64,000 bases of DNA from Actinoplanes aureus (GCF_015704865.1 NZ_JADQTO010000018.1:1-64000); one strand, 5' to 3'; shown: positions 7,707 to 16,650, counted from the stretch's first letter. Numbers and translations are program-made. The notes: generated by a model not told the origin, from the letters alone.

Positions 7707-10110
7707 GCCAGGTGATCGCCAGTTCGGCCAGATAGTGGCGGCCCTGCGGGTCGCGGACCGGCCAGTCGCGACGATCGCCGGGCAACGCGGTGAGGACCAC
7801 GCCGCCGTGCCGGGCGCGGAACACGCAGGACACCGCGAGCGGGCTGTCGGTGCGAAGCAGGATCGGGTGGTCCCCGGAGCCGGCGCGGCGCAGCCACACC
7901 AGGCCGGGCAGGGCCAGGCGCTCGGCCTCGCGGCGCCACTCCAGGTACTGGGCCGCGCCTTCGGCGGCCGCCAGCCGCTGAACCGTCGGCGCGTCGACGG
8001 CCCACTGCTCCGGGGACAGGACGGTGCCGCCGGGGAGCAGCACGGCCGGGAGGTGGTCGCGGCCGTCGATCGGGAACCCGCCGGAGACGAACTCCCAGCC
8101 GTGTCCCATGGCGAGGGCGAACAAGACCCGGCTGCACACGTCCCGCCGGCCGATCAGGGCCGCCGATCCGTAGACCGGCATCAGCGGACCGGTCGCGCTG
8201 CTCAGCCAGGCACGGTCGCCGGTGAGACGTACGCCGAACTCGAGGCAGTCCGGGGAGTGGGCGCAGAGGTCGAGATCGGCGATCCGGGGGCGGACCGCGG
8301 CGTTGCGATTGGCCGGGTCGGCGCCGATCACCTCGACCGTACGGGTACCGTGCCGCGCCCAGCCGCGGAACAGCTCGCGCAGGTTGGTGATCACACCGCC
8401 CCGCCCGTCCTCCAGCAGGGCGGCGACGCGGGCCGCGAACAACGCCGGCTGAGGGCGGCCGAACTGGAAGACCAGCCGCGAGCCACCCACCGTGAACAAC
8501 AGTGTCCCCGCCGGCCCCGGTCGCGGCGCCGGATCGATCGCGGACGCCGGGAGCAGGTACGGCGTTCTCGAAGGACTCCGGATCCACCGGCGCCGCCGGG
8601 TCGCGCGGCTCTCCACCCACTCCTCGATTCCGGAACGGTCGTCGCCCAGCTGCCGCCCGTACGCGTAGAAGAGCTCGGTCAGCGGAAGGCCGTCGCCGGC
8701 CGGCATGGCGCGGGTCAACCGGCCGGCAGCGGCCGACCGGAACTCTTCGGCGAGTCCCTCCGCGGCGACGAATCCGAGCACCTCGCGCGCCGCGTCGCGA
8801 ACCGCGCGCCGCAGCGACGGGGTCCAGGCCGCCGAAACGGGGAGCGCCATGTCGAGATGCACGAACGGCGGATCCGGCGGACCACCCAGGCGGCCGATCT
8901 CGCCACCGATCCGGGCGACGAGTGCGGCGACCGCCTCGGGCGAGTGGTCGTCAAAGTCGTCGGCCAGGTCCGCGCAGCACCGGCTCACCTCGTTCGCCAC
9001 GGCGGTCCAGAGTGACCGGTCGGGCTCGACCAGGCGATCGGCGAACTCGCGGATCGCCGCCTCGGGATCGGCGGGTGCGGGCGGGAAGCGCAGCGCGCTG
9101 CGCAGCACGTCGCGGTCCAGGAGTTGCCGCACGGCCTCGGCGAGCACCGGGCGCAGCCGGTCCGGCTCGGGTGACGCCGACACCAGGGTGTCGATCAGTG
9201 GCGTGGCGAGGCGCGGCTCGCCGTCGCGGAAGACCTCGATCAGCACCTGGAACAGCGGATTGGCGGGAAGATCCGTCCACTCCGGGCGGTCGGTGCGGTG
9301 CTCACGTTCGTACCGGAACGCGTCGCCGGCCGCGTGCAGCGTCGGGTTGATCTGTAGTGGGTAGTCCTGCCGGTAGCGCGGCAGCCAGGCGAGGTGTGCC
9401 GCCGCGGCGGCGAACGGGGCGAGGTCGACGTGCGCGCGGTAACGGCGGGTCGCCGGGGTCATCCGCCACTCGGCTGCCGCACCGGCGGCCGGGGCGAGCG
9501 CGGCGACACCGGCCCAGGCGCCCTGCGGCGTGGCCCGACCGGCAGAGCGCATCAGGTAGCGGAACACGGTGGCCTCCAGCCGCAGGTCTCGCGCCCGGAC
9601 CGGAGGCTCGGCCCGGCGGGCCCAGGAGCGCGCCACGACCGGGTTGGCCAGTGCGAGGGCCCGGCCGAAGCGGGCCTCGGCGGTCAGCGCGGCCAGCGCT
9701 TCGCGTTGCCGGGCCAGCTCCGCGCGGTGGGCGGTGGCCAGGTCGGCGTACCGGGCCGCGGCCTCTGCCCGCTCGGCCCGCTCCTGTGCGATCAGGGCGG
9801 TCAGGCCGGGAACCAGTGCGAGGTCCGCCGCGACGCCGGCGGGCGTCTCCGGCAGCGGATCGTCGCCCTGGTGTACGAGCCGCCGGACGCCCAGCAACCA
9901 GCGCCGCGCGGCGTTTCCGGTGACCACGGGGACAGCCCGGTGCAGCCGCGCCAGCGTCGTCTCGCGACGGCCGGCGATCCGGCGCTCGACCGCCAGCAGG
10001 CGACCGGCGGCCTCGGCCACCTCGGGAGCGGCGAATCGGTCGGTGATCTCGATCGGCCACCCGGCGGCGCGCAGAACAGCCCATTCCAGAATCTCGATTC
10101 CGGCCGCCAC
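7621..10110 (-). CDS. Lantibiotic dehydratase N-terminal (LanB, glutamylation) protein
   Basis: An 829-residue LanB-type protein that lacks the SpaB_C domain, supplied by the next gene. Family features include an Arg-rich RYLMRSAGRATPQGAWAG, QINPTLH, the SRTPYLLP region and late GRRDVCSRVLFA. Such proteins use glutamyl-tRNA to activate Ser/Thr of a RiPP core. Some relatives (PEARLs) instead add an amino acid to the precursor C terminus, an alternative that cannot be excluded here. The start is a GTG with a poorly placed ribosome site, so the N terminus may shift slightly. The 3' end overlaps the SpaB_C gene by 86 bases. It is divergent from the radical SAM gene, with 132 bases between. Confidence 0.85.
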   Translation of the reverse strand: MAAGIEILEWAVLRAAGWPIEITDRFAAPEVAEAAGRLLAVERRIAGRRETTLARLHRAVPVVTGNAARRWLLGVRRLVHQGDDPLPETPAGVAADLALVPGLTALIAQERAERAEAAARYADLATAHRAELARQREALAALTAEARFGRALALANPVVARSWARRAEPPVRARDLRLEATVFRYLMRSAGRATPQGAWAGVAALAPAAGAAAEWRMTPATRRYRAHVDLAPFAAAAAHLAWLPRYRQDYPLQINPTLHAAGDAFRYEREHRTDRPEWTDLPANPLFQVLIEVFRDGEPRLATPLIDTLVSASPEPDRLRPVLAEAVRQLLDRDVLRSALRFPPAPADPEAAIREFADRLVEPDRSLWTAVANEVSRCCADLADDFDDHSPEAVAALVARIGGEIGRLGGPPDPPFVHLDMALPVSAAWTPSLRRAVRDAAREVLGFVAAEGLAEEFRSAAAGRLTRAMPAGDGLPLTELFYAYGRQLGDDRSGIEEWVESRATRRRRWIRSPSRTPYLLPASAIDPAPRPGPAGTLLFTVGGSRLVFQFGRPQPALFAARVAALLEDGRGGVITNLRELFRGWARHGTRTVEVIGADPANRNAAVRPRIADLDLCAHSPDCLEFGVRLTGDRAWLSSATGPLMPVYGSAALIGRRDVCSRVLFALAMGHGWEFVSGGFPIDGRDHLPAVLLPGGTVLSPEQWAVDAPTVQRLAAAEGAAQYLEWRREAERLALPGLVWLRRAGSGDHPILLRTDSPLAVSCVFRARHGGVVLTALPGDRRDWPVRDPQGRHYLAELAITWHDGDHGNSTPRGGHDLDPGQRRALPRDR

Positions 10111-10242
10111 CTCGCCAGTCTGTCGTATCTCCGCAGGCCGGCGCGGACATGTCCGAATCCGTATTTCGTGCGGTATTCCGTGGACCGATCAAGGCATGGC
10201 CATGACAGTCTCGGGCTGAGGCCTGGCACAGGGGAGGTCGTG
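10111..10242. promoter_or_regulatory. Divergent promoter region between lanB and the radical SAM gene
   Basis: This 132-base gap must hold promoters for both directions. It is visibly less GC-rich around 10155-10195 (CGTATTTCGTGCGGTATTCC). GGGGAGG at 10231-10237 is the ribosome site of the radical SAM gene. No clear operator was seen. Confidence 0.35.
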
Positions 10243-12297
10243 GTGAAGGTCAGTCTGCTGTTCCCACCGGCAACCGACGTCCGCAGCCCGCACCTCGCCA
10301 TTCCCTCGCTCGCCGCCTTTCTGCGCGCCAATGACGTCGAGGTCCGGGTCCGGGATCTCAATCTCGAGGGATTACTCGGTCTTCTGGAGGGCGAGGCCCT
10401 CCGGGCGGCGCCGCGACGATCCGGCGTGGCCGGTGAACACGACGAGTTCGTCGTGGACTACGTCCCGCGGGCTCTCGCCGACCTGCGTGATCCGGTCGCC
10501 TTCTACGACCCGCACCGCCACCATCTGGCCCGGACCTGCCTGCTGGCCGCGTGCGAGCGGATCTCGGCGGGGCACGAGCGGGTGGACTACAGCTTCAGCA
10601 ATGCGATCTATCGCATCGACGGCATCGACAGTTCGCGGCTGGCCGACCTGGCTGCCGCCACGGCGGATCCCGGGCTGAACCTGTTCGAGCCGCTCTATCG
10701 CGACTCCGTCCTGCCGGAACTGGCCCGCGATCGTCCCGACGTCGTCGGCGTGTCCATTCTCAACGGCCAGCAGATCCTGCCCGGCCTCCGGCTGGCCCGC
10801 GTGATCAAAGAGGCCGGACACTTCGTCGTCATCGGCGGCACCGTCTACTCCAAATTCGTCCCCGAGCTGCTGCGCCGGCCGGAATTCTTCGAGCTGTTCT
10901 GCGACGGGCTGGTCCCGTACGAGGGGGAGACCGCCTTCGTGAGTCTCCTGCACGAGCTCGACGGCCGGCGCGACCTCACCCGGGTGCCGAACCTGATGGT
11001 CCTCGACCGGCACGGTACGCCGAGCATCGGACCGACCCGCGCGGAGGACGTCGCCCGGCTGCCCACCCCGGACTTCGGTGATCTCCCGTTGCGCGACTAC
11101 CTGGCCCCGGCACCGGTACTGCCGCTCCTGCTCGGCAAGGGCTGCTACTTCAACCGCTGCAAGTTCTGCGACATCCCGTTCATCAACTCCATCGCCGAGC
11201 AGCCGTACCGGGTCCGGCCACCGGAGCGGGTCGCCGGCGACGTGGCGACCCTGCGCGACCGGCACGGGGCGCGGTGCTTCGAGCTCACCGACGAGACGCT
11301 GTCGCCGCGATCCCTCGTGCACCTCGGCGAGGCGCTGGCGGCACGCGGCGTGGACGCTCGCTTCGTCGGCTACGCACGGTTCGAGCGGGGTTTCACGCCG
11401 GACGTGTGCGAGCGGCTCTACGCCATGGGCCTGCGGAAGCTGTTCTTCGGGCTGGAGTCGGCGAACCAGGCCACGCTCGACCACATGCGCAAGGGCATCC
11501 GGGTGGAGACCGCGTACCGGGTGCTGCGCGCCTGCCGCGACGCCGGCATCGGCTATCACGTCTTCTCGATCATCGGCTTCCCGGAGGAGCCCGAGTCGTC
11601 GGCCCGCGACACCCTGCGCTTCTTCGAGGAGCAGGGTGAGATCTTCGGCGACCCGAGGAACAGTTTCGACATCCACGGCTTCGGCCTCGACCTGCGGACG
11701 CCGTACGCCGACGAGCCCGGGCGCTACGGCATCGAGATCGATCAGGCCGACCTGGCCGGCCGGGACTTCCCGATCAGCGTCCTGAACTGGCGCAACACTC
11801 GGGGGATGAGCGGCGAGCGGGTGGAGGAGCTGCTCGGCGAGTTCGCCAGGGCGCTGCGCGAGCGGTTCCGGGACAGCCTCTGGCCCGCCTTCGAGGAGTA
11901 CGCGGTGCTCTACGCCGAGCACTACGAGGGCTCGGCGTTCGAGTACCGGCTGTCGCTGCCCGAGCCGGGAGACCCGTTGCGGTTCAGCCTGGCCTGGGCC
12001 GCCGATGTCCGGGTGGCCGGGGCGTCGGCCAAGACGGTTCGCACGCTGACGGCCAGTACGACCGTCGGCGCCGCGGCGGTGGCGGTGCTCGCCGTACCTG
12101 CGGTGCCGATGACCGTGGACGAGCTGCTGGAGACGCTGGCCGAACGGTTCGCCGTGGCGCCGGGCGAGCGGGCGGCGCTGATCGCGGAGCTGCGGGTGGC
12201 GATCGACCGGCTGCTGGGCGTACGCGCGCTGTGCCTCGTGCCGGCCGCCGGCAGCGGCGTCAGGATTCCCGCCATCCACGGGCAGTCGACATCCTGA
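10243..12297 (+). CDS. Cobalamin-binding radical SAM enzyme, RiPP maturase
   Basis: A 684-residue protein in three parts. Residues 1-~200 are a B12-binding-like Rossmann domain (VSLLFPPATD, DVVGVSILNGQQILPGLRLA, FVVIGGTVYSKFVPELL). The radical SAM domain follows, with its iron-sulfur cysteines at 301, 306 and 309 (GCYFNRCKFCD). This is a CX4CX2C spacing instead of CX3CX2C, and occurs in some B12 radical SAM groups. Other motifs are FELTDETLS, LFFGLES and SIIGFPEE. The last ~90 residues resemble a PqqD/RRE-type helical domain (TVDELLETLAERFAV) that could bind the precursor. Likely reactions are C-methylation or another B12-assisted radical change. GTG 10243 is chosen for the GGGGAGG site five bases upstream. 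The 3' end overlaps tfuA by 38 bases. Confidence 0.85.
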   Translation: MKVSLLFPPATDVRSPHLAIPSLAAFLRANDVEVRVRDLNLEGLLGLLEGEALRAAPRRSGVAGEHDEFVVDYVPRALADLRDPVAFYDPHRHHLARTCLLAACERISAGHERVDYSFSNAIYRIDGIDSSRLADLAAATADPGLNLFEPLYRDSVLPELARDRPDVVGVSILNGQQILPGLRLARVIKEAGHFVVIGGTVYSKFVPELLRRPEFFELFCDGLVPYEGETAFVSLLHELDGRRDLTRVPNLMVLDRHGTPSIGPTRAEDVARLPTPDFGDLPLRDYLAPAPVLPLLLGKGCYFNRCKFCDIPFINSIAEQPYRVRPPERVAGDVATLRDRHGARCFELTDETLSPRSLVHLGEALAARGVDARFVGYARFERGFTPDVCERLYAMGLRKLFFGLESANQATLDHMRKGIRVETAYRVLRACRDAGIGYHVFSIIGFPEEPESSARDTLRFFEEQGEIFGDPRNSFDIHGFGLDLRTPYADEPGRYGIEIDQADLAGRDFPISVLNWRNTRGMSGERVEELLGEFARALRERFRDSLWPAFEEYAVLYAEHYEGSAFEYRLSLPEPGDPLRFSLAWAADVRVAGASAKTVRTLTASTTVGAAAVAVLAVPAVPMTVDELLETLAERFAVAPGERAALIAELRVAIDRLLGVRALCLVPAAGSGVRIPAIHGQSTS

Positions 12298-13354
12298 CCT
12301 GGCGGGGCAGGCCGCCGTCGATGCGGTGTCCGTACAGCTGCTCCAGCTTGTCGATGAGCACACCGTCCGTGATGACCTCGACGAGGTCGTCACTCGTCAC
12401 GCCCTCGGCGGCCGCCCAGGCCTGGGTGTCGGCCAGGGTGAGCAGGCCGCAGCGGCGCCGGAAGTCGTCCACGGCCAGCTGCACCTCGTCGTCGCCGGCG
12501 CGCAGCCCCAGGCGTTCCGCCTCCTGCCGGGCCAGCAGCCGCAGCAGCACCTTCTTCCGCAGCACGGCGACCGTCTCACCGGTACGCAGCACGTCCTCCT
12601 CGGCCGGCGGCCGGCTCGTTCCGGCGCTGGACGTCAGCTCGATCTCGTGCTCCAGGCGCTCCAGGAACACCGTGCGCTCGACGTGATAGTCCACCTCCAG
12701 CGGGCCCGGCCGGCGGTCCCGCACCTCGGCCATGTGGGTCAGCAGGGCGCGCGCGTCGCGTTCCTTGAGCCCGCTGCCGTACCCGTCGAGGAAGTCGCGC
12801 AGCGCGGCCGGATCCTGGCCCTCCTCGGCCGCGAACCCGGGCAGCAGCCGTAGGGAACGGGTCGGGTAGTGCAGCTCGGCGGACCTGGACACCAGCGTCC
12901 GGGCCAGCTCCGCCGAGATCACCCCGGCCTCTCGCGCCGCCCGGCAGGCGTCCCGGATGTCGACCAGCGCGTCGGACATGCGGCGGAAGCCCGACTCCGC
13001 CGGACCGTGCACGACGGCGACCTCGTCGTCGGCGTCCACGATCCCGTCGCGATACCACCGGAACACCTCACCGACGCCCACCATCCCGAACGGCGCCAGC
13101 TCGGCCGCCCGCAGCGCGCCCATGCTGGCCGCCCCGAACACATGCACGCCGCGCCGCAGGGCGACCAGGATCTCCTTGTGCCACACCGACCGGACGCTGT
13201 CGAAATAGCCGTCGACGATCCCGATCGCATCCGGCCGCGACTCCAGCAGGCGCAGGATGTCGCCGCGCTGGATCGGCGGCAGATACCGAGCGGGGAGCAG
13301 GCGCGCCGCCTCGGCAGCCGCGAGCGTCGGGCCGAGAAAGACGAACATCCGCAT
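12260..13354 (-). CDS. tfuA: TfuA-like protein (YcaO partner)
   Basis: A 364-residue protein whose first half is a TfuA domain: MRMFVFLGPTL, then DAIGIVDGYFDSVRSVWHKEIL and the strongly conserved GVHVFGAASMGALRAAEL, GMVGVGEVFRWYRDG. TfuA proteins work with YcaO enzymes, in known cases delivering sulfur for peptide thioamidation. The C-terminal ~160 residues, with coiled or helical character (AVLRKKVLLRLLARQEAERLGL), are an extension beyond the core domain. It starts two bases after the ycaO stop codon, so the two are co-translated. This linkage is the main evidence that the YcaO is not a conventional azoline cyclodehydratase. Confidence 0.88.
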   Translation of the reverse strand: MRMFVFLGPTLAAAEAARLLPARYLPPIQRGDILRLLESRPDAIGIVDGYFDSVRSVWHKEILVALRRGVHVFGAASMGALRAAELAPFGMVGVGEVFRWYRDGIVDADDEVAVVHGPAESGFRRMSDALVDIRDACRAAREAGVISAELARTLVSRSAELHYPTRSLRLLPGFAAEEGQDPAALRDFLDGYGSGLKERDARALLTHMAEVRDRRPGPLEVDYHVERTVFLERLEHEIELTSSAGTSRPPAEEDVLRTGETVAVLRKKVLLRLLARQEAERLGLRAGDDEVQLAVDDFRRRCGLLTLADTQAWAAAEGVTSDDLVEVITDGVLIDKLEQLYGHRIDGGLPRQVRMSTARGWRES

Positions 13355-13356
13355 GG

Positions 13357-14598
13357 TCAGCGCCCGGCCAGCGCTCGGACCCGCGCACCGGCCCGGTAGA
13401 CCGGCGACTCGGTGGGTCCCTCCAGGCCCGGCACGACAACCCGGACGACGTGTACGCCGCAGCCGGGCTCGGACAGGTCCACGGCGACGGCCACGGTGAG
13501 ACCGGCGTCGCGCAGCCGGGACAGCACCACCGCCACATCCCCTTCGGCCGTCGGGGTGGCGAGCGATTCCGCCTCCTCGAACCGCGCCCCCGGCGGCGCT
13601 GCGTCGGCCAGGCGCCGATACCGCTCCAGCGCCCGTGCCGCCTGCTCCGGACCGTAGTAGCCGGCCTTGAGGTCGTCGCGGGAACCGGCGATGGCGGTGA
13701 GCCGGCTCTGCGCCGCCTCGGTCAGCGAGCGGACCAGGGCGACGACCGGATCCGGATGACAGCCCGCCCCGAAGGCCGCGCCCACCGGGTTGAGCAGCGG
13801 ATCCGTGGTGGCGTCGAAGATGACGGTGCGATAGGCGGCCACCCCGACGTCACTCGTCACGTCCCAGACCACGGCGTGCACGCCGGCCTCGGCGAACTTG
13901 CGGACCAGGCCGGTGACGGCCGCGGCGCCGACCGCGTCCAGCGCCAACCGGCGCCGGTCACGTACGTCCTCCGGCTGGTGCTCCCAGAGCGCCAGCGCGT
14001 CCCGCTCGATCACCTCGCAGAGGCCGTGCAGCACCGCCTCCGCCAGGGTGTTGCCGGACGCGAGCCCGTTGGTGCCGCGATCGAAACAGCCGCTGCCCGG
14101 CATGGGCGGGACGGTGGTGTCCGCGTGCACCAGCTCGTACGGCACCCAGAGCGGATCGCCGGAACCCAGCTCGACACCCTCGATCCAGGGAATGGGCCAG
14201 TGCGGGCGGAACAACGACCCGCGGATCCCGGGCAACGCCGCGGGATCGGCGACCGGAAGCGAACGGGACAGCTCCGCGTGGCTCTGCAACCGGATCGGGC
14301 GCGCGACGTGCTCCGCCTGGTAGAGCTCGATCGCCTCCATCACCGCGGAGGCCTTGGCCGCGAGCCGGTCCAGGCCCTTGCCCTGGGACGCGGCAAGCGA
14401 TCGCGAATTCGGCCGGATGGCCATGAACACCGGGATGCCGATCCGGTCCAGGCCGGTGATGTCGGCGACCCGGGTGATCCCGCAGCCGGCCAGCAGCGGC
14501 TGGACGACGGCCAGGGTCTCGGCGGGCGACCGGGTCCGATGGGTGCCGGCGTAGTACCGCTTCTCGACCGGCCGGCCCAGGACGGCAGCCGCGCTCAC
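13357..14598 (-). CDS. ycaO: YcaO-domain ATP-dependent peptide-modifying enzyme
   Basis: A 413-residue YcaO protein. ATP/Mg-binding signatures are visible: SQGKGLDRLAAKASAVMEAI (69-88) and LAEAVLHGLCEVIERDAL with Glu187, Glu195 and Glu198. YcaO enzymes activate a backbone amide with ATP for attack by a Cys/Ser/Thr side chain (azoline) or external sulfide (thioamide). The C terminus ends VRALAGR and lacks the proline-rich PxPxP tail typical of azoline-forming members. No E1-like partner gene was found. With TfuA beside it, thioamide formation is favoured but not proven. The GTG start at 14598 overlaps the amidohydrolase stop (GTGA), so translation is coupled. Longer in-frame openings lie inside the amidohydrolase gene and are rejected. 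Confidence 0.87.
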   Translation of the reverse strand: MSAAAVLGRPVEKRYYAGTHRTRSPAETLAVVQPLLAGCGITRVADITGLDRIGIPVFMAIRPNSRSLAASQGKGLDRLAAKASAVMEAIELYQAEHVARPIRLQSHAELSRSLPVADPAALPGIRGSLFRPHWPIPWIEGVELGSGDPLWVPYELVHADTTVPPMPGSGCFDRGTNGLASGNTLAEAVLHGLCEVIERDALALWEHQPEDVRDRRRLALDAVGAAAVTGLVRKFAEAGVHAVVWDVTSDVGVAAYRTVIFDATTDPLLNPVGAAFGAGCHPDPVVALVRSLTEAAQSRLTAIAGSRDDLKAGYYGPEQAARALERYRRLADAAPPGARFEEAESLATPTAEGDVAVVLSRLRDAGLTVAVAVDLSEPGCGVHVVRVVVPGLEGPTESPVYRAGARVRALAGR

Positions 14599-15842
14599 CG
14601 CGCCGACCAGGACGAACCATCGGGTACGCGCAACGCGGACGGCAGACCCTGGCCGGCCAGCTCCTCGAAGTTGCGCCAGTAGAACATGTCCTGCTCGTCG
14701 CCGGTCCGGCCGTCGAGCTGGGCCATGAAGGACTCCAGCGGCTCCACACCGCCCTCGTCGTGCGGGAAGTCGGTGGAGAAGAGATACAGCTCCGGGCCGG
14801 TCTGGTCGATGAGCCAGCCGACGTCCTCGTACGGGAACGGCGTGAACCGCACCTGGCGCAGCACGTACTCGCTCGGCGCCAGAGGTAGTGTCCGGGACCG
14901 CTGGCCGACGAACTCGTACCAGGCCAGATCGAGCCGCCGCAGGAAGCCGGGCACCCAGGTGGCGCCCTGCTCGATGACGCCGCACCGCAGCCCGGGATGC
15001 CGTTCGAAGACCCCGTCGAAGACGAGCGCGGCGACCGCCAGCTCCACCGGAGCCGGGATGCCCATGTAGGTCAGCGCCGGAATCAGCGGCACGTGCCCCT
15101 GCGCCCGCGGCTGCCTGGGCCGCCCGTTCTCCGCGAACACCGGAGCCACCAGCCGCCCACCGCCGCCGACGTGGAACAGCAGCGGGCGCCCGGACTCCGC
15201 CAGCATCGCGAAGATCGGATCGAAGTCCGCATGGGTGAGGCTCAGCGGGCCGACCGGATAACTCGGCACCTCGATCGCCGCGCAGCCGAACTCGAGCGCC
15301 TCCCGCGCCGCGTTCACGGCCAGCTCGGCGACGTCGAGGGACACCCAGCCGACCGGAAGCAGCCGGGGGTCGTCCGCGCAGAACGCGGTCACTCCCCGGT
15401 TGTGGGCGCGGACCGCCGCGTACAGCACCTCCGGATCGGTGATCCCGGGAGAGGACGGCAGATTCAGCAGCGGGATGTGGCCGTACGTGGAGAAGACGTA
15501 CTGCGACCGGAACCCGAGCAGATCCAGTGCCCGGCTGCGGTCGGCCGGCTCGAAAGCGCCGAGCGCGGCCCAGTTCTTCCGGTTCAGCAACTCCGATTCG
15601 GCGCGCTCGCGCTCGGTGGGATCCGCGGCCGCCGAGCGGGCCTCCTCGATGACTTTGGCGGAGATCTCGCCCATCCCGTGCATGTCCAGTGGCGGAATCC
15701 GATCGCGGAAACCGGGGTCGGCGTGGCGGGCCAGCCACCCCTCGTCCTCCATCAGGTGGGCGTCGACATCATGAATGGGTCGACCGGCTGCGTAGGTCAC
15801 ATCAGCGGCCGGGCTGTGGCGTCCGTCGGCCTCATCGCTCAT
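14595..15842 (-). CDS. Amidohydrolase family 2 protein of the RiPP operon
   Basis: A 415-residue TIM-barrel amidohydrolase of the ACMSD-like group. Metal ligands are suggested by IHDVDAHLMED near residue 27, the LLFHVGGGGR strand and the C-terminal FSTDFPHDEGG. Members hydrolyse amides or decarboxylate small substrates. It is the first gene of an operon with ycaO and tfuA, overlapping ycaO at GTGA, so it probably acts on the same peptide or on a fragment of it. Bottromycin clusters also contain an amidohydrolase beside YcaO enzymes, but that comparison is only suggestive. The ATG start lies in a 100-base divergent gap from the next gene. Confidence 0.82.
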   Translation of the reverse strand: MSDEADGRHSPAADVTYAAGRPIHDVDAHLMEDEGWLARHADPGFRDRIPPLDMHGMGEISAKVIEEARSAAADPTERERAESELLNRKNWAALGAFEPADRSRALDLLGFRSQYVFSTYGHIPLLNLPSSPGITDPEVLYAAVRAHNRGVTAFCADDPRLLPVGWVSLDVAELAVNAAREALEFGCAAIEVPSYPVGPLSLTHADFDPIFAMLAESGRPLLFHVGGGGRLVAPVFAENGRPRQPRAQGHVPLIPALTYMGIPAPVELAVAALVFDGVFERHPGLRCGVIEQGATWVPGFLRRLDLAWYEFVGQRSRTLPLAPSEYVLRQVRFTPFPYEDVGWLIDQTGPELYLFSTDFPHDEGGVEPLESFMAQLDGRTGDEQDMFYWRNFEELAGQGLPSALRVPDGSSWSAR

Positions 15843-15942
15843 CTAGGCAACGTTTCGCGCCCGCCCGCCGATCCGTCAAACGGCTGTCAGATGGCGCGAA
15901 CCCCGGCCCCGTCCCGTTGTGGCGGCCGTTCACCATGAGTCC

Positions 15943-16488
15943 GTGAGCGCATTGATAGAGCAACTACCCGTCCTGCTCGGTGTCCTAGTAGGAACCGGCG
16001 GGACCATCCTCGCCACCGGGATCGCGGACCGCTCGCGGTGGCAGCGGCAGCAAGCGGTGCGGTGGGACGAGCGCAGGCTCCAGGCGTACATCGAATTCGC
16101 GAACGCGGTGAAGGAGGTGCACACGTACGCGCTCCGGGTCGCCGACCTGAACGCGCTTCGCCAAGGTGTGGACCGGGAGCACGCGCTGGCCAGGATCGAA
16201 GAGGCGGACATCCGCCGGACGAAGACCTGGGAGAGTGTCCTCCTGCTCGGCGACGCCGCGTCGGTGACCGCCGGCCGCGAGTGGCGTGCCGCGGTGACCG
16301 ACATCGCCCGTTACGCCCGTGGCCTCACACCGGCCGAGTTCGACCTGGCCGCTGCGATCGACCACGCCAACGAGACACGCGACCGCTTCTACCAGGCGGC
16401 CCGGGCGAGCCTCGGCATCCGTGGGGTGGCCGTGCCCCAGTCGGACTGGCTGGCCGGGCGCTTCGAGCTCCCGTCAGCACCCGGTTAA
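15943..16488 (+). CDS. Hypothetical membrane-anchored protein
   Basis: A 181-residue protein with one N-terminal hydrophobic segment (LIEQLPVLLGVLVGTGGTILATGIA). A basic, helical cytoplasmic part follows (RSRWQRQQAVRWDERRLQAYIEFANAVKEV). Proteins with this layout are common in actinomycetes and have no known function. The GTG at 15943 is preferred over one at 15919, as it opens directly on the hydrophobic helix. It is divergent from the amidohydrolase, so a role in the RiPP locus is possible but unsupported. Confidence 0.7.
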   Translation: MSALIEQLPVLLGVLVGTGGTILATGIADRSRWQRQQAVRWDERRLQAYIEFANAVKEVHTYALRVADLNALRQGVDREHALARIEEADIRRTKTWESVLLLGDAASVTAGREWRAAVTDIARYARGLTPAEFDLAAAIDHANETRDRFYQAARASLGIRGVAVPQSDWLAGRFELPSAPG

Positions 16489-16515
16489 GTCCTATCCGGA
16501 CCGAATGAAACTACG

Positions 16516-16613
16516 TTTCCCGGCGGTCGCGCTGGGGCCGTGCGGAAGGCCGGGCTCGCGCCGGGAGAGCGGGGACGGGTCGGCTTCGGCGGGTCGCCGG
16601 TCACGCGTACCCC
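16516..16613 (+). repeat. Dispersed intergenic repeat, type B, copy 1
   Basis: This copy runs from TTCCCGGCGGTCGCGCTGGG to GTCACGCGTACCCC, with the core GGGACGGGTCGGCTTCGGCG. Near-identical copies occur at 35490-35532, 35549-35596, 57751-57850, 59960-60048 and 60566-60666. It sits between two convergent genes and no ORF fits it. Confidence 0.75.
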
Positions 16614-16650
16614 GAAGAAGCCGGACCGGCAGGCAGACCTCGACCCGGGT

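Noticed and set aside
7621..10110. LanB protein as a PEARL adding an amino acid to the precursor C terminus
   Set aside because: Size allows it and the precursor ends in Cys, but the coupled SpaB_C elimination domain favours dehydration. Kept as an alternative only.
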